DNA of 64,000 nucleotides from Pseudomonadota bacterium (GCA_023388965.1 JAEWFF010000022.1:62001-126000); one strand, 5' to 3'. Positions 33,887 through 43,341 are shown, counted from the stretch's first letter. Program-made: numbers and translations. Notes: generated by a model not told the origin, from the letters alone.

Positions 33887-35020
33887 ATGCGTGCGATCGG
33901 TCTGATGAGCGGGACATCGCTCGACGGCGTGGACGCCGCTCTGATCGAGACGGACGGTGAGACTGTCGACCGTTTCGGCCCGACCCTCTACCGCTCCTAT
34001 ACGCCGTCCGAACGCGATGTTTTGCGGGCGGCGCTGGATGCCGGAACGCGGATCGTGCGGCGCGACGACCGCTCGGGAATTCTCGGCCAGGCCGAGGCGC
34101 TGATCGACGCCGCCCATGCCGAAATCACCCTCGATCTTGTCAAACTTGCCGGCCTGAAGGCCGAAGCCGTGGATGTGATCGGCTTTCATGGCCAGACGAT
34201 CGTCCACCGTCCGGCCCGGCGTCTCACGGTGCAGATCGGCGATGGCGCGGCGCTGGCGCGGGCGACCGGCATCGCCGTGGTGCACGATATGCGCGCGGCG
34301 GATGTTGCCGTGGGCGGCAACGGCGCGCCTCTGGTGCCCGTCTATCATCGCGCGCTTGCCCGGGGTTCGGACCTGCCGCTGCCGGCGGCTGTCGTGAATA
34401 TCGGCGGCATCGCCAATGTGACGTGGATCGGGCCGGACGGCGATCTCGTGGCGTTCGACACCGGGCCGGGAAATGCTCTGCTCAACGATCTGATGACGGC
34501 CCGGACGGGGTCGGATTTCGACAGGGACGGCGAAGCCGCGCGTGGCGGCACGACGGATATGGCCGCCCTCGATGTGCTGCTGGCGGACGATTTCTTTCTC
34601 CGCCTGCCGCCGAAATCGCTGGATCGGAATCATTTCCACGGCTTCGCGCTCGATGCCGTGAAGCATCTGCCGGTCGGCGATGCCGCGAAGACCTTGTCCG
34701 ATTTCACCGCCGCAGGAATCGCTGCCGCCGCGCGGCATATGCCGGCACCCCCGAAGGTCTGGATCGTGGCCGGCGGCGGGGCGCGCAATCCCGCTATTGT
34801 GGAGAGTCTCCGGCAGCGCATGGATGCTCCCGTCAGAACGGCCGGGGAGGTCGGGTGGGATGTGGATGCGCTCGAGGCGCAGGCCTTCGCCTTTCTGGCG
34901 GTGCGCCATCTCAAAGGCCTGCCGATCACCTTTCCTTCGACGACCGGCGCGCCCGCGCCGATGACCGGCGGCTTGCTGGCAAGGCCGGGCGGTCCCGCAC
35001 GGCAGGCCGCGTCCGGATGA
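33887..35020 (+). CDS. anmK: Anhydro-N-acetylmuramic acid kinase
   Basis: Phosphorylates 1,6-anhydroMurNAc released in cell-wall recycling to MurNAc-6-P. 377 aa from the ATG at 33887 with GGAGA eight bases upstream. Motifs: GLMSGTSLDGVDAAL at the start, GFHGQTIVHRP, NIGGIANVT, DTGPGN and AGGGARNP. The recycling role fits the murein hydrolases elsewhere in the window. Confidence 0.95.
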   Translation: MRAIGLMSGTSLDGVDAALIETDGETVDRFGPTLYRSYTPSERDVLRAALDAGTRIVRRDDRSGILGQAEALIDAAHAEITLDLVKLAGLKAEAVDVIGFHGQTIVHRPARRLTVQIGDGAALARATGIAVVHDMRAADVAVGGNGAPLVPVYHRALARGSDLPLPAAVVNIGGIANVTWIGPDGDLVAFDTGPGNALLNDLMTARTGSDFDRDGEAARGGTTDMAALDVLLADDFFLRLPPKSLDRNHFHGFALDAVKHLPVGDAAKTLSDFTAAGIAAAARHMPAPPKVWIVAGGGARNPAIVESLRQRMDAPVRTAGEVGWDVDALEAQAFAFLAVRHLKGLPITFPSTTGAPAPMTGGLLARPGGPARQAASG

Positions 35021-35112
35021 TCGGGCCGGGCGTCAGCCGCTCTTCACCGTATCGCTGGAAAAATCCCCCACCGCCGCATTAAATCCTTGTTCCGTCCCTA
35101 GGGCTTGGCCGC

Positions 35113-36669
35113 ATGAATTCTCTGTCCCGTCGTGAACTCGTCGCCCTGATGGCGGCATTCGGTCTGGTCGGCGCGCGCAGCGCCCATGCCCAGGAAGCCG
35201 GTCTGGCCTTTGCCGAGCCTCAGCCCTTCTCCTTCGAGCGCCTTGTCGAACAGGCCCGAACACGGGCGAACAGGGCCTATCGTGCACCCGTGGTGACGGG
35301 CGCCGAGATCCTCCAGAAGATCGATTACGACCGGCACAACAAGATCCGCTATCGCGAGGATCGCGCGGTCGAAATCAGCGGCGGTAAAGCGCGGCTCGGC
35401 CTGTTCCATCCCGGTCAGTTTTTCCCGCTGCCGGTGACGATCAATCTGGTCGAGGGCGAGACGAGCCGCGAGCTTCTCTACCGCCCCGATTATTTCGACA
35501 TGCCCGACGACAGCCCGGCGCGGCAATTGCCCGCCGATCTCGGTTTCGCAGGCTTTCGCGTCATGGATACGGATTCGCCGCGCGACTGGCTGGCCTTTCT
35601 CGGCGCGGCCTATTTCCGCTCATCGGGGGAGCTCGACCAGTTCGGCCAGTCGGCGCGGGCGCTGGCCATCGACGTCGCCATGCCGACGGCTGAGGAATTT
35701 CCGCGTTTCACTGATTTCTTTTTCGACGGCTCGCCCTCCGGCGGCGATCTGACCATCTATTGCAGCCTCGACAGCCAGCGCGTCGCCGGCGCGCTCCGTA
35801 TGGACATCGCGCGGCGCGGCAAGGTCGTCATGGATATCGATGCGCGCTATTTCGCGCGTGAGGACATCGAACGTTTCGGCGTCGCGCCTTTGACCTCGAT
35901 GTTCTGGTATTCCGAAACCAACCGCGAGCGCGATGCGGACTGGCGGCCGGAAGTGCATGACACCGACGGGCTGGAATTATGGACCGGAACGGGCGAGCGG
36001 CTGTGGCGGCCGCTGAACAATCCGCGCGCCGTCATGACATCGAGTTTTTCCGACGAGAACCCGAAAGGGTTCGGCCTCATGCAGCGCGACCGCGCCTTCG
36101 CCAATTATGAGGACGACGGCGTTTTCTATGAGAAGCGCCCCAGCGTCTGGATCGAGCCGCGCGGCGATTGGGGCAAGGGCCAGGTTCAGCTGGTCGAAAT
36201 CCCGACCGACGACGAGATACACGACAACATCGTTGCCTACTGGCTGAGCGAAAAGCCGGTCAGGAAGGGCGACAGGCTCGCTTATAATTACCGTCTGCAC
36301 TGGGCGAAGGATCAGCCCTATCCGCCGGAAGTCGGCACCGTCACTGCGACCCGCATCGGCCGGGGCGGCATTCCCGGCCAGCCGCGTCCCGAGGGTCTGT
36401 GGAAGATCGTCGTTGATTTCGGCGGCGTGCCCATCGGCACGCTGGAGAAGTTCGACGAGGCCGTCGAAGCAGTCGTGACCGCATCCTCGGGCGAGGTCTC
36501 GAATGTCGCCTGCTATTCCAACAAGGCGACCGATGGCTGGCGCGCAATGTTCGACTTCAAGCCCCAGAACGGCGATCCGGCCGATCTGCGGCTGTATCTG
36601 CAGAAGAACGGCGAGCCGCTGACCGAGACCTGGCTCTATCAGTTCGCGCCGCTGCGCGCGCCGGCTTGA
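35113..36669 (+). CDS. Glucan biosynthesis protein OpgG/OpgD family
   Basis: Periplasmic protein for osmoregulated periplasmic glucans, 518 aa. The signal has a twin-arginine look (SRRELVALMAA), cleaved near SAHAQ, as for OpgD. Family blocks: FSFERLVEQAR, YDRHNKIRYRED, SPRDWLAFLGAAYFRS, TSMFWYSETN and PSVWIEPRGDWGKGQVQLVEIP. No opgH glycosyltransferase is adjacent. OpgG versus OpgD cannot be settled, although the Tat-like signal favours OpgD. Confidence 0.88.
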   Translation: MNSLSRRELVALMAAFGLVGARSAHAQEAGLAFAEPQPFSFERLVEQARTRANRAYRAPVVTGAEILQKIDYDRHNKIRYREDRAVEISGGKARLGLFHPGQFFPLPVTINLVEGETSRELLYRPDYFDMPDDSPARQLPADLGFAGFRVMDTDSPRDWLAFLGAAYFRSSGELDQFGQSARALAIDVAMPTAEEFPRFTDFFFDGSPSGGDLTIYCSLDSQRVAGALRMDIARRGKVVMDIDARYFAREDIERFGVAPLTSMFWYSETNRERDADWRPEVHDTDGLELWTGTGERLWRPLNNPRAVMTSSFSDENPKGFGLMQRDRAFANYEDDGVFYEKRPSVWIEPRGDWGKGQVQLVEIPTDDEIHDNIVAYWLSEKPVRKGDRLAYNYRLHWAKDQPYPPEVGTVTATRIGRGGIPGQPRPEGLWKIVVDFGGVPIGTLEKFDEAVEAVVTASSGEVSNVACYSNKATDGWRAMFDFKPQNGDPADLRLYLQKNGEPLTETWLYQFAPLRAPA

Positions 36670-36678
36670 GTGTCCGCT

Positions 36679-37617
36679 CTAGCCGTATCCCAGAACATAG
36701 ATCAGCGCCGATAGCGTAAAGACGGAGCCGACGGTCGAATAGAGGATCGTGCGGGCCGTGATCGCCGCGCCGCGCCCGTAATATTGCGCGAGCATGAAGG
36801 GGCCGGTGCCGGTCGGCAGCGCGCAGAGCAGGATTGCGAGATCGGCCTGCGCCTTGGGCATCTCGAAGACGAAATAGGTCAGAACCCACGCGATCAGCGG
36901 CAGCGCGATGAGCTTGGCCGTCGTCAGGAGCGCAAGGCCGGGCGTGCGCTCGCTGTCCGTACCGCGATTGTCGGCCATGAAGGTGCCGATCGCGACCAGC
37001 GCGCAGGGGCTCGCGGCCCCGCCGAGAAGATCGAGAAAGGTCGCTGCGCCCGTGGGCATCGGCAGGCCGCTTGCCGCGAATCCTACGCCGAGAACCGGCG
37101 CAACGAACAGCGGATTGCGGATGAGCGACAGCACCACCGTGCGGATCATCGGCCAGATGCGGCGTTCCTGCCCGATGCCGATCTCGACGAAAACGAGCGC
37201 GAGCCCGAAATACAGACACACCGTCAGGATCGCGGAGATCGTGACGAGCGGATAGCTTTCGGGGCCGAACACCAGAAGGCCCAGCGGAAAGCCCATATAG
37301 CCGCTATTGGGATAGGCCGCGTTGAGCGCTTCCACACTGCCGTCGGCAAGCCCGAGCGTACGTACGCGAAACGGCAGCAGCGCGAAGAACACGATCAGGC
37401 CGGCAATGGTGAAGGCGAGCGTGAACTCCGGATGATAGAGATCGTCCCAGTTGGCGCTCGCGGTCACGTCGAAAAACAGCGCCGGCAGGCCGAGCCAGAC
37501 GACGAAGCGGTTCAGCTCATAGGTCGCCGCATCGCCGAACACGCCCGCGCGCCGGCACAAATAGCCGGCGAGGACGAGGCCGAAAATGGGGGTGACGACC
37601 GACAGCGTGGCGAGCAT
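36679..37617 (-). CDS. AEC family transporter
   Basis: Inner-membrane carrier of 312 aa with about ten helices in two halves. Motifs typical of the auxin efflux carrier family in bacteria: TPIFGLVLAGYLCRR, LNRFVVWLGLPALFF, NSGYMGFPLG and LPTGTGPFMLAQYYGR. Bacterial members move organic acids such as malate or malonate; the substrate here is unknown. Starts 18 bp after the hydrolase gene at 37636, so the two are probably cotranscribed. Convergent with opgG/D. Confidence 0.88.
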   Translation of the reverse strand: MLATLSVVTPIFGLVLAGYLCRRAGVFGDAATYELNRFVVWLGLPALFFDVTASANWDDLYHPEFTLAFTIAGLIVFFALLPFRVRTLGLADGSVEALNAAYPNSGYMGFPLGLLVFGPESYPLVTISAILTVCLYFGLALVFVEIGIGQERRIWPMIRTVVLSLIRNPLFVAPVLGVGFAASGLPMPTGAATFLDLLGGAASPCALVAIGTFMADNRGTDSERTPGLALLTTAKLIALPLIAWVLTYFVFEMPKAQADLAILLCALPTGTGPFMLAQYYGRGAAITARTILYSTVGSVFTLSALIYVLGYG

Positions 37618-37635
37618 GCCGCCGGTCTCCGTGGC

Positions 37636-38286
37636 TTATGCCGCGTCGATCTTGGCGAGGCGCTTGTCGAGATACGCCCCACACCGCAGCAGCAATTCCT
37701 CCGTCTTGCCGTCGAAGAAATGGTTGGCGCCCGGAAGGATCTCCTGATCGATCACGATGCCGCGCTGCGTTTTCAGCTTGTCGACAAGCGCCTGAACGTC
37801 CTTGGGCTGGGCCACGCGGTCGGAATCGCCGTGGATGATGAGGCCGGAGGAGGGGCAGGGCGCGAGGAAGGTGAAATCGAACTTGCCGGCCGGCGGCGCG
37901 ACCGAGATGAAGCCCTCGACCTCGGGACGGCGCATCAGAAGCTGCATGCCGATCCACGCACCGAACGACACGCCGGCGACCCAGCAGGCGCGCGCGTCGG
38001 GGTTGATCGACTGCATCCAGTCGAGCGCGGACGCGGCGTCCGACAATTCGTCCTGGCCGTGATAGATGCCCTGCGAGCGGCCGACGCCCCGGAAATTGAA
38101 GCGCAGGACCGAAAAACCGCGCTCCGCGAACATGTAATAGAGCTGGTAGACAATCGGATTGTTCATCGTGCCGCCGAACTGGGAGTGCGGGTGCAAAACG
38201 ATGCCGATTGGCGCGTTTTTCTGTTTGGCCGGGTGATATCGGCCTTCGAGACGGCCGGCCGGGCCCGTAAAAATGACTTCTGGCAT
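37636..38286 (-). CDS. Small alpha/beta hydrolase (COG2945-like)
   Basis: 216 aa cytoplasmic hydrolase. LHPHSQFGGTMNN forms the oxyanion region, nucleophile Ser107 in GVSFGAW, acid Asp in HGDSDRVA, and His in GANHFF. FNFRGVGRSQG is characteristic of this subfamily. Function unknown. It is divergent from the suf operon and often found next to it in related bacteria; the Irr-type operator at 38356 lies 70 bp upstream and may control both sides. Confidence 0.85.
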   Translation of the reverse strand: MPEVIFTGPAGRLEGRYHPAKQKNAPIGIVLHPHSQFGGTMNNPIVYQLYYMFAERGFSVLRFNFRGVGRSQGIYHGQDELSDAASALDWMQSINPDARACWVAGVSFGAWIGMQLLMRRPEVEGFISVAPPAGKFDFTFLAPCPSSGLIIHGDSDRVAQPKDVQALVDKLKTQRGIVIDQEILPGANHFFDGKTEELLLRCGAYLDKRLAKIDAA

Positions 38287-38355
38287 AAGACGTTAGGCTC
38301 GATCTCTGGGGCCGCGCATCCAGGTGCGGGGTCTAGCGACGCTCTTGCGAAGGTG

Positions 38356-38370
38356 TTAGAATTATTCTAA
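38356..38370. promoter_or_regulatory. Irr-type iron control box upstream of the suf operon
   Basis: A perfect 15-bp palindrome, TTAGAAT-T-ATTCTAA, which contains TTAGAA-N3-TTCTAA, the core of the iron control element bound by Irr in Hyphomicrobiales. It lies 102 bp before the first suf gene and 70 bp before the divergent hydrolase. It implies iron- or heme-dependent control of Fe-S assembly. Matched from memory of the consensus, not by search. Confidence 0.7.
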
Positions 38371-38471
38371 CGGTTTTTAACCCGCTCAGCGGGAAAGGCC
38401 GCACTCATATCATGCGGGCAGGGGCAGGGTGCAAGTTATCTTGCATCGCGCCGCAGACCGCAAGGACAGCG

Positions 38472-39653
38472 ATGACAGACGCGCGTATCTATCTGGACCA
38501 CAACGCGACTTCTCCGGTTCGTCCGGAGGTGGCGCATGCGGTCGCGCGCGCCTTGATGCGGGGCGGAAACCCGTCCTCGATTCATGCGGAGGGCCGCAGG
38601 GCGCGCGCGCTGGTCGAGGAATCGCGCGAAGCCGTCGCCGCAATCGCGGGCGCCGAAGCGCGCAATGTGATTTTCACCAGCGGCGCGACGGAAGCCCTCA
38701 ATCTCGCGCTGACGCCGAGCCTCCAGGCGCCAGGCCAGGGGGGCGAAGACCGGCGTCCCTGGCATCTGTTCGTCTCCGCGACCGAACATGCCGCCGTTCT
38801 GAGCGGCCACCGCTTCCCGGCCGAATCGGTGACGGTGCTGCCGGTGGCGCGCGACGGGGGCATCGATCTCGACGCGCTGGCCCGGGCCATGGATGAACGG
38901 CCGGACGTCCGGCCGCTCGTGGCGTTGCAGCTCGCGAACAACGAAACCGGCGTCGTTCAGCCCGTGGCGAAGGCGGCGGAACTGATCCATGCGCGCGGCG
39001 GGCTTCTGGTGTGCGATGCCGTTCAGGCCGCCGGCAAGATTCCGGTCGATATCGGAACGCTCGGGGCAGACCTCATCGCCGTGTCCGCCCACAAGATCGG
39101 CGGTCCGGCCGGCGTCGGCGCGCTGATCCGCGCCCGCGAGGACATTCACATCGCGGAGCCGATGGTGCGGGGCGGCGGCCAGGAAAAGGGCCTGCGTTCG
39201 GGCACGGAGAATATTTCGGGCATTGCCGGTTTCGGCGCGGCCGTCAAAGCGGCGCTTGCCATGCTGAACGATGAAGCGGGGCGGCTCGACGCCCTCCGCT
39301 CGGCTCTCGAAGCGCATCTGCGCGAGATCGAGCCGGCAACGGTCGTTTTCGGCGAGGGCGCGGCGCGTCTTCCCAACACCGTTTTCTTTTCCATGCCGGG
39401 TTTTGCCGCCGAAACGGCCGTTATCGCCCTCGATCTGGCCGGTTTCTCCGTTTCGGGCGGTTCGGCCTGCTTTTCGGGCAAGACGAAAACATCGCATGTG
39501 CTTGAAGCCATGGGTGTCGAACCCGACATAGCAAAGGGAATGCTGCGCGTCAGCTTCGGCTGGACCACACGCGCGCAAGACATCGACCAGTTTGTTGAAG
39601 CCGTCAGGCGGCTTCGTACCAGTCCCGCAGCGGGGAAGACCCTCGCTGCGTAA
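38472..39653 (+). CDS. Cysteine desulfurase (NifS/IscS type), first gene of suf operon
   Basis: PLP enzyme releasing sulfur from cysteine, 393 aa from 38472 (AAGGA upstream). His106 in ATEHAAV, PLP Lys208 in SAHKIGGP, and persulfide Cys333 in GGSACFSG on a long loop, which marks group I (NifS/IscS). The operon also encodes a group II SufS at 43559. In rhizobia-like genomes this paralogue often opens the suf cluster. Division of labour is unknown. Confidence 0.92.
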   Translation: MTDARIYLDHNATSPVRPEVAHAVARALMRGGNPSSIHAEGRRARALVEESREAVAAIAGAEARNVIFTSGATEALNLALTPSLQAPGQGGEDRRPWHLFVSATEHAAVLSGHRFPAESVTVLPVARDGGIDLDALARAMDERPDVRPLVALQLANNETGVVQPVAKAAELIHARGGLLVCDAVQAAGKIPVDIGTLGADLIAVSAHKIGGPAGVGALIRAREDIHIAEPMVRGGGQEKGLRSGTENISGIAGFGAAVKAALAMLNDEAGRLDALRSALEAHLREIEPATVVFGEGAARLPNTVFFSMPGFAAETAVIALDLAGFSVSGGSACFSGKTKTSHVLEAMGVEPDIAKGMLRVSFGWTTRAQDIDQFVEAVRRLRTSPAAGKTLAA

Positions 39654-39703
39654 CATAGACCCCGAACCCGCGGTCCTTGAAACCGCAGCGGAAGGAGAGG
39701 TTC

Positions 39704-41179
39704 ATGGCGGCCGTCCAGGAGACGATCGATCAAGTACGCGCGATCGACGTCGATCAGTACAAATACGGGTTTGTCACAGACATCGAGACCGAGAAGGCCC
39801 CCAAAGGGCTGAATGAGGACATCGTCCGCTTCATCTCGGAAAAGAAGAACGAGCCCGAATGGATGCTCGAATGGCGTCTCGACGCCTATCGCCGCTGGCT
39901 GACCATGCGTGAGCCGACCTGGGCGAAGGTCGAGTACGACCCGATCCCCTACAACGAGCTTTATTATTACGCGGCGCCGAAGAGCATGTCGGGACCGAAA
40001 AGCCTCGACGAGGTCGATCCCGAACTGCTCCGCACCTACGAGAAGCTCGGCATTCCGCTCCGCGAGCAGGAAATTCTTGCCGGCGTTGAGGGCGCATCCA
40101 CGCGCGTTGCGGTCGATGCGGTGTTCGACTCGGTGTCCGTCGCGACGACCTTCCGCGAGGAACTGGCGAAGTCCGGCGTCCTGTTCATGCCGATTTCCGA
40201 GGCCGTGCGCGAGCACCCGGAACTCGTGAAGAAATATCTCGGCTCGGTCGTGCCGATCACCGACAATTTCTTCGCGACGCTGAATTCGGCGGTCTTTTCC
40301 GACGGATCGTTCGTGTATGTGCCCCCGGGCGTGCGCTGCCCGATGGAGCTCTCGACCTATTTCCGCATCAACGAGAAGAACACCGGCCAGTTCGAGCGCA
40401 CGCTCATCATCGCCGACAAGGGTTCCTATGTCAGCTATCTCGAAGGCTGCACGGCCCCGATGCGCGACGAGAACCAGCTTCATGCGGCCGTGGTCGAACT
40501 GATCGCGCTCGACGATGCCGAGATCAAATATTCGACCGTTCAGAACTGGTATCCGGGCGATTCCGAAGGCAAGGGCGGTATCTACAACTTCGTGACCAAG
40601 CGCGGCGACTGCCGCGGCGACCGCGCGAAGATTTCGTGGACGCAGGTCGAGACCGGATCGGCCATCACCTGGAAATATCCGAGCTGCATTCTGCGCGGCG
40701 ATAATTCCGTCGGGGAATTCTATTCGATCGCGATTTCGAACGGCAGGCAGCAGGTCGATTCCGGCACGAAGATGATCCATCTCGGCAAGAACACGACCTC
40801 GAAGATCATCTCGAAGGGCATCGCCGCCGGCCGGTCGGAAAACACCTATCGCGGCGCGGTCACCGCTCACCGCAAGGCGACCAACGCCCGCAACTTCACG
40901 AACTGCGACTCGCTTCTGATCGGCGACCGCTGCGGCGCACATACGGTTCCGTACATCGAGGCCAATACCTCGACCGCAAAATTCGAGCATGAGGCGACGA
41001 CGTCCAAGATCGCCGAGGACCAGATGTTCTATTGCCAGCAGCGCGGCCTTTCCGAAGAGGAAGCCATCGCGCTGATCGTGAACGGCTTCGTCAAGGACGT
41101 GCTGCAGGAGCTCCCGATGGAGTTCGCCGTCGAAGCCCAGAAACTGATTGCCGTGAGCCTCGAAGGCTCGGTCGGCTGA
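39704..41179 (+). CDS. sufB: Fe-S cluster assembly scaffold protein SufB
   Basis: 491 aa, forms the SufBC2D scaffold on which clusters are built. Start at 39704 with an excellent AAGGAGAGG site. Typical blocks: NTGQFERTLIIADKGSYVSYLEGCTAP, INDNFFATLNSAVFSDGSFVYVPPGV-like region, then NFTNCDSLLIGDRCGAHTVP, where the Cys corresponds to the essential sulfur-accepting residue in E. coli SufB. FVKDVLQELPMEFAVEAQ at the end. Separated from sufC by 117 bp with two palindromes. Confidence 0.97.
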   Translation: MAAVQETIDQVRAIDVDQYKYGFVTDIETEKAPKGLNEDIVRFISEKKNEPEWMLEWRLDAYRRWLTMREPTWAKVEYDPIPYNELYYYAAPKSMSGPKSLDEVDPELLRTYEKLGIPLREQEILAGVEGASTRVAVDAVFDSVSVATTFREELAKSGVLFMPISEAVREHPELVKKYLGSVVPITDNFFATLNSAVFSDGSFVYVPPGVRCPMELSTYFRINEKNTGQFERTLIIADKGSYVSYLEGCTAPMRDENQLHAAVVELIALDDAEIKYSTVQNWYPGDSEGKGGIYNFVTKRGDCRGDRAKISWTQVETGSAITWKYPSCILRGDNSVGEFYSIAISNGRQQVDSGTKMIHLGKNTTSKIISKGIAAGRSENTYRGAVTAHRKATNARNFTNCDSLLIGDRCGAHTVPYIEANTSTAKFEHEATTSKIAEDQMFYCQQRGLSEEEAIALIVNGFVKDVLQELPMEFAVEAQKLIAVSLEGSVG

Positions 41180-41193
41180 TTCAACCGCCCGTC

Positions 41194-41278
41194 ATCCCGG
41201 AGGCGCGCAGCGCAATCCGGGATCGTTCACGGGCTGACTGATAAAGATTCCGGACAAATGCTCTGCATTTTCCGGAAT
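41194..41278. repeat. Two palindromes between sufB and sufC
   Basis: The first, ATCCCGG...CCGGGAT (41194-41223), shares arms with the element at 1754. The second is ATTCCGGA, C, AAATGC, TCT, GCATTT, TCCGGAAT (41247-41278), an almost perfect 14-bp stem. They could stabilise or process the suf mRNA. No promoter-like sequence is evident. Confidence 0.65.
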
Positions 41279-41296
41279 GACGGAAAGAGAAGAACC

Positions 41297-42049
41297 ATGC
41301 TTTCGATCAAGAATCTGCACGCCCGCATCGAAGAAAACGGGCAGGAGATCCTGAAGGGTCTCGATCTCGAAGTTCCGGCCGGCGAGGTCCATGCGATCAT
41401 GGGGCCGAACGGTTCGGGCAAATCCACTCTGTCCTACGTGCTCGCGGGCAAGGAAGATTATGAAATCACCGACGGCACGGTGACGCTCGACGGCGAGGAC
41501 CTGCTTGAGCTGGAGCCCGACGAGCGCGCCGCCAAGGGCGTGTTCCTGGCCTTCCAGTATCCGCTCGAAATCCCCGGCGTCGGTACGATGACGTTCCTGA
41601 AGGCCGCGGTGAACGCGCAGCGCCGCGCGCGCGAAGAGGGCGAAATCTCGACGCCGGACTTCATGAAACTGGTCAAGTCGGCCTCCGGCGATCTCGGTAT
41701 CTCGCAGGACATGCTGAAGCGCGCATTGAATGTCGGCTTCTCCGGCGGCGAGAAGAAGCGCAACGAAATCCTTCAGATGGCGTTGCTGAAGCCCAAGCTC
41801 GCAGTGCTTGACGAGACCGATTCCGGCCTTGACATCGACGCGCTGAAGATCGTCTCGGACGGCGTCAACAAGCTGCGCGCCCCGGACCGTTCCTTCGTCG
41901 TCATTACGCACTATCAGCGTCTGCTGAACTACATCCAGCCGGACGTGGTTCACGTGATGTCGAACGGCCGCATCGTGCGCTCCGGCGGACCGGAGCTTGC
42001 GCTTGAGCTCGAGAAGAACGGCTATGCGGAATACGGGGAGGCCGCATGA
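41297..42049 (+). CDS. sufC: Fe-S cluster assembly ATPase SufC
   Basis: ABC-type ATPase of the SufBCD complex, cytoplasmic, 250 aa. Start at 41297 gives MLSIKNLHARIEENG. Walker A GPNGSGKST, ABC signature SGGEKKR, Walker B LAVLDETDSGLDID, switch His in VVITHYQRLL. Stop overlaps the sufD start (ATGA). Confidence 0.98.
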   Translation: MLSIKNLHARIEENGQEILKGLDLEVPAGEVHAIMGPNGSGKSTLSYVLAGKEDYEITDGTVTLDGEDLLELEPDERAAKGVFLAFQYPLEIPGVGTMTFLKAAVNAQRRAREEGEISTPDFMKLVKSASGDLGISQDMLKRALNVGFSGGEKKRNEILQMALLKPKLAVLDETDSGLDIDALKIVSDGVNKLRAPDRSFVVITHYQRLLNYIQPDVVHVMSNGRIVRSGGPELALELEKNGYAEYGEAA

Positions 42050-43338
42050 TGGCCACGCGTCCCGTAAGCACAAGGGCCGAGACCGCGCTGGTCGAGCAGT
42101 TCACCGCTGCCAAGGCGGCGCTGCCCGGCGACCGCGATCTGCGCGAGACCGCTTTCGCGGCCGTGGTCGAAGGGCTGCCCCATCGCCGCATCGAGGACTG
42201 GAAATACACCGATCTTCGCGCGCTGATGAAGGATGCAAGGCCGCTCGCCGTGCCTCCCGAAGAAGCCGAGATCGAGGCCGCGAAGAAGGCGGTTCCGTTC
42301 GCCGGTGTGAAGGCCGCGCGGTTCCTGTTCGTCAACGGCGTATTGGCCGAACGGGGCACGTTGCCGAAGGGCGTCGAGGCCGTTTCGCTTGCCCGGGCCT
42401 ATGCCGAGAATCATCCGCTTCTGGCCCGTTTCGGCGAATCCGGTGTGCCGGCGGATAATGCCGCGGTTGCGCTCAACACCGCCTTCGTGTCCGACGGCGT
42501 ACTGCTGACGGTGGCGAAGGGTGCGAAGGTCGAGATGCCGCTGCACCTTGCTTTCGTGCAGCAGGGCGAAGGCCATGCCGGCTATGCGCGCGTGCTGGTC
42601 GTCGTGGAGGAGGGCGCGTCCGTCAGTCTGATCGAAAGCCATGTGGGCAAGGGCCAGCACCAGACGAACTCCTATGTCGAGATTCTGGCCGCCGACAAGA
42701 CGGATGTGTTTGCCGTCAAGCTTCAGAACGAGGATCTGTCGGCACAGCATCTTGCGACGTTCGCGATGAAGGTCGGCGCCGATGCCAAGGTCACGACGGT
42801 CAATGTCGCGCGCGGCGCGGCTGTTGCGCGTCAGCAGTTCCATGTTCTGTGCGAAGGCGACAATTCCCATGTTTCGCTGAACGGCATTTCGCTGTCCGGC
42901 GGCAAGCGCCATCTCGACACGACCTTGTTCGTCGATCACGCCTCCTATGGCTGCGAGAGCCGCGAGCAGTTCAAGCAGGTTCTCGACGGCGAAAGCCGCT
43001 CCGTGTTCCAGGGCAAGATCCTTGTGCGCCAGAACGCGCAGAAGACCGACGGGCGCATGATGATGCGCGCGCTGATGCTGTCCGAAGGCTCGGAAGCCGA
43101 CATGAAGCCCGAGCTGGAAATCTACGCCGACGATGTGCAGTGCGCACACGGCGCGACCTGCGCGGCGCTGGAAGACGAATATCTGTTCTATCTGATGGCG
43201 CGCGGCATTCCGCGGCAGCAGGCGGAAGCCATGCTGATCGAAGGCTTCATCGATGAGCTGTTCGACGTGATCGAGGACGAGACGCTGAAGGGCGATCTCG
43301 AAACGATCACGCATGACTGGCTGAAGGTGAGGGATTGA
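42046..43338 (+). CDS. sufD: Fe-S cluster assembly protein SufD
   Basis: 430 aa SufB paralogue that completes the SufBC2D scaffold. The N-terminal region contains HRRIEDWKYTDLRALM, the C-terminal beta-helix holds SYGCESREQFKQVLDG and QKTDGRMMMRALMLSEGSEA, and near the end is YLMARGIPRQQAEAMLIEGF. Start codon overlaps the sufC stop; a second ATG follows immediately. A 220-bp repeat separates it from sufS. Confidence 0.97.
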   Translation: MMATRPVSTRAETALVEQFTAAKAALPGDRDLRETAFAAVVEGLPHRRIEDWKYTDLRALMKDARPLAVPPEEAEIEAAKKAVPFAGVKAARFLFVNGVLAERGTLPKGVEAVSLARAYAENHPLLARFGESGVPADNAAVALNTAFVSDGVLLTVAKGAKVEMPLHLAFVQQGEGHAGYARVLVVVEEGASVSLIESHVGKGQHQTNSYVEILAADKTDVFAVKLQNEDLSAQHLATFAMKVGADAKVTTVNVARGAAVARQQFHVLCEGDNSHVSLNGISLSGGKRHLDTTLFVDHASYGCESREQFKQVLDGESRSVFQGKILVRQNAQKTDGRMMMRALMLSEGSEADMKPELEIYADDVQCAHGATCAALEDEYLFYLMARGIPRQQAEAMLIEGFIDELFDVIEDETLKGDLETITHDWLKVRD

Positions 43339-43341
43339 TGT

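Noticed and set aside
38367..38383. Second CtrA site next to the Irr box (CTAA...TTAACC)
   Set aside because: The spacing between half-sites is six, not seven, and the left half overlaps the Irr palindrome; only a half-site remains.
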